Shown here in pieces: positions 62,274 through 64,000 of a DNA stretch of 64,000 nt. A program made the position numbers and the translations under genes. The stretch spans positions 1,228,501 through 1,292,500 of the forward strand of contig NZ_MQUB01000001.1 in NCBI RefSeq assembly GCF_002943755.1, written 5' to 3'. The notes beneath the pieces are model-generated. The model was not told the origin of the DNA and searched no databases. It was given only the letters and a program-made list of their open reading frames with translations. The stretch comes from Aureitalea marina. Lineage in GTDB: Bacteria > Bacteroidota > Bacteroidia > Flavobacteriales > Flavobacteriaceae. Each line of letters begins with the position of its first letter. Positions within the stretch are counted from its first letter, which is position 1.

Positions 62274-64000
62274 ATGAAACCCTTAATAATCGGGATGTTG
62301 TGCTTGTACACCACAGCCGGTCTTTCTCAAAACTGTAAGTTCACGCTCACTGGATCAGTGGTGGATTCCCATGATGGAGATCCGCTGGAAGGTGCTGTCA
62401 TTACTGGTTTTTCAGAAGGTCAGGTCTTCTACACTGACCTGGATGGTCGTTTTTCCATCCCAAACTTGTGTGAGGGTACCTTGGGGTTACAAATCGCTCA
62501 TCCCGAATGCAAGACACAGGTTTTCACTTTGGAAATTACTGGTGACAGGAGCCGTACTTTCAGGCTTGAGCATCATCTGGAATCGCTCAATGAAGTGATC
62601 ATTACTGGTAAGTCCTACCAAACCCAGTCCGAAAGCATACTCAATAATGAAATACAACGAGATCAGATCGAGAGATACACCAGTGGGTCCTTGGGAGATG
62701 TACTGAAGACTGTTAGCGGGGTTTCCTCCCTTAATACGGGAAACACTATTGTCAAGCCGGTAATTAATGGCTTACATAGTAGTCGAATAACCATTGTGAA
62801 CAACGGCGTGGTCATGCAAGATCAGGAATGGGGAGCAGAACATGCACCTAGCATAGATGTAAATACGGCCGGTAACATAACCGTTCTAAAGGGAGCATCA
62901 GCCCTACAATATACAGGAAGTGCAATTGGAGGTGTCGTTGTAGCTCAACCTCAGCGAGTCGTACTAAAAGACAGCATATACGGTCAAACGCTTCTAAGTG
63001 GCGCTACCAATGGCCGTGGAGGAAGCATTAGCAGCTCTCTGGTCTTGGGTACTGAGAAAGGTTGGTTCGCCGAAATTCAAGGTACCTTGAAACGTTTTGG
63101 AGATTTTGAAGCCCCGGATTACGTCCTAAGCAATACCGGAGTGTACGAACGGGATATTATGGTTCGTGGCGGAATCAATAAACTACACTATGGTGTGGAA
63201 GCCAGTTATTCCTACTTCAGAACAGAGATCGGTATACTTCGTGCCTCTCATTTAGGGGGAGCGGCCGACCAGGTTCGGGCCATAGAAAGTGACCGACCAT
63301 TGATCATAGAACCCTTTACCTACGAGATCGATGTACCGAGACAAGATGTGACCCATCATACTGGTCGCATTTCATACTTCCAACGTTTAAAGGATATAGG
63401 GAAGCTGACGGTTCAGTACGACCTGCAAATTAATGAGCGATTCGAATTTGATGTACGACGAGGGGGACGAAGCGATCGGCCTGCCGTAGACTTATTGCTT
63501 ACCACCCACCACCTGCATGCTGGCCTAGAAACTCGATTGGATGATCTCACTAGCCTGAATGTGGGATTAGAGGGACGATATCAAACCAATGAGGCAGATC
63601 CGTCCACAGGTGTACGCAGGTTGATACCCGATTATGACCAATACGATTTCGCGCTATTTGCCATTGCCGACCGACGCTTATCGGACCAATGGGTTGTCGA
63701 AGCTGGGATCCGTTACGATTATCGCTATATGGATGTGCTCAAGTTCTATCGCAAGTCCTTTTGGGAGCAAAGAGGTTATGACGAGGAGTTTCCAGAACTT
63801 GTTATTGAAGACTTCGGAAATCAGGTATTGACCAATCCCCAACCTGAATTCTCAAACTTTTCGGCAACAGCAGGAGCAAATTATAGTTTTGGTGACAGCT
63901 ATGTGTTATTTGCCAACTATTCTTTGGCCATGAGGGCTCCAAATGCCTCAGAACTCTACAGTGAGGGACTACACCACAGTGCATCCAGGATAGAATTAGG
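62274..64000 (+). CDS. TonB-dependent receptor, probable metal uptake (3' end outside window)
   Basis: The first 575 residues of an outer-membrane receptor. A signal peptide (MKPLIIGMLCLYTTAGLSQ) is followed by a carboxypeptidase-regulatory-like domain (about 25-105; GSVVDSHDGDPLEGAVITGF), a plug domain (about 115-225; GDVLKTVSGVSSL...PVINGLHSSRITIVNNGVVMQDQEWGAEHAPSID) and the start of the beta-barrel. The plug block NGLHSSRITIVNNG and the barrel segment LYSEGLHHSAS resemble ZnuD-like zinc and copper receptors. The barrel continues beyond the right edge. Confidence 0.85.
   Translation, partial: MKPLIIGMLCLYTTAGLSQNCKFTLTGSVVDSHDGDPLEGAVITGFSEGQVFYTDLDGRFSIPNLCEGTLGLQIAHPECKTQVFTLEITGDRSRTFRLEHHLESLNEVIITGKSYQTQSESILNNEIQRDQIERYTSGSLGDVLKTVSGVSSLNTGNTIVKPVINGLHSSRITIVNNGVVMQDQEWGAEHAPSIDVNTAGNITVLKGASALQYTGSAIGGVVVAQPQRVVLKDSIYGQTLLSGATNGRGGSISSSLVLGTEKGWFAEIQGTLKRFGDFEAPDYVLSNTGVYERDIMVRGGINKLHYGVEASYSYFRTEIGILRASHLGGAADQVRAIESDRPLIIEPFTYEIDVPRQDVTHHTGRISYFQRLKDIGKLTVQYDLQINERFEFDVRRGGRSDRPAVDLLLTTHHLHAGLETRLDDLTSLNVGLEGRYQTNEADPSTGVRRLIPDYDQYDFALFAIADRRLSDQWVVEAGIRYDYRYMDVLKFYRKSFWEQRGYDEEFPELVIEDFGNQVLTNPQPEFSNFSATAGANYSFGDSYVLFANYSLAMRAPNASELYSEGLHHSASRIEL

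Noticed and set aside
1-64000. Search for CRISPR, insertion sequences, phage, tRNA and rRNA
   Set aside because: No repeat-spacer array, transposase, integrase or RNA-gene pattern was seen on either strand.

Overview
The window reads as chromosomal core DNA of a marine-type Flavobacteriaceae bacterium (Bacteroidota); I cannot fix the genus. The evidence is the fused lpxC/fabZ gene, a PorX-type REC-PglZ protein, several flavobacterial gene families (DUF6146, DUF6787, DUF4258, DUF2461), a long sortilin-like BNR protein, a SusC-like TonB receptor with a carboxypeptidase-regulatory N-terminus, and promoters of the Bacteroidota type (TTG...TAnnTTTG) with few strong Shine-Dalgarno sites. I see no phage, insertion sequence, CRISPR array, tRNA or rRNA. 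Coding density is very high and many neighbours overlap by 1-29 bp.

Layout. 1-11.3 kb: M16 zinc protease (cut by the left edge), DUF3817-MscS pair, thioesterase, LolA-like secreted protein, large BNR/sortilin protein, DUF2461, TruA. 11.4-19.1 kb: a complete histidine operon on the minus strand (hisG-D-C-B-H-A-dinB-like-F-IE). It is preceded by a consensus promoter, a 17-residue leader peptide with three consecutive His codons and a strong terminator, which together form a textbook attenuator. 19.2-22.6 kb: plus-strand trio of tandem-OmpA protein, membrane-anchored HhH protein and Na+/solute symporter. 22.6-32.5 kb: minus-strand prohibitin, VWA protein and fabG, then a lipid A cluster (lpxD, lpxC/fabZ, lpxA, efp, a second lpxD, an NTF2-like gene) followed by sucD. 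32.6-38.4 kb: HD hydrolase, porX, tsaE, a 46-residue lipoprotein, a membrane protein, an alanine-dehydrogenase-family gene broken by a 1-bp frameshift, and DUF4258. 38.3-43.6 kb: TPR/AraC sensor-regulator, proline dehydrogenase, aroB (also broken by a 1-bp frameshift), Lrp/AsnC regulator. 43.6-48.7 kb: M14 carboxypeptidase and XRE regulator, diverging from a region with four related 16-bp operator-like palindromes, then a lipoprotein, TerC, a PLP decarboxylase and MscL. 48.7-57.2 kb: parC, parE, ychF, a coiled-coil secreted protein, tandem alpha/beta hydrolases and a ferredoxin. 57.3-64 kb: acyl-CoA reductase, serC, serA, DUF937, DUF6146, DUF6787, a His/Cys-rich small exported protein and a TonB-dependent receptor of probable metal specificity, cut by the right edge.

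How it works together. The his genes make up a full PRPP-to-histidine pathway under apparent translational attenuation. The lpx genes give the first steps of lipid A synthesis plus fatty-acid dehydration. serA and serC give serine. porX is the known regulator of type IX secretion. The most interesting non-genic signals are the his attenuator, the GTTTACAnnTGTAAAC operator array whose outer members cover the -7 boxes of both divergent genes, and the metal-uptake-like operon at the right end. No wholly new multi-gene system is evident. The best candidates for something undescribed are the XRE/M14 regulatory module, the DinB-like gene built into the his operon, and the His/Cys-rich exported protein paired with the TonB receptor.
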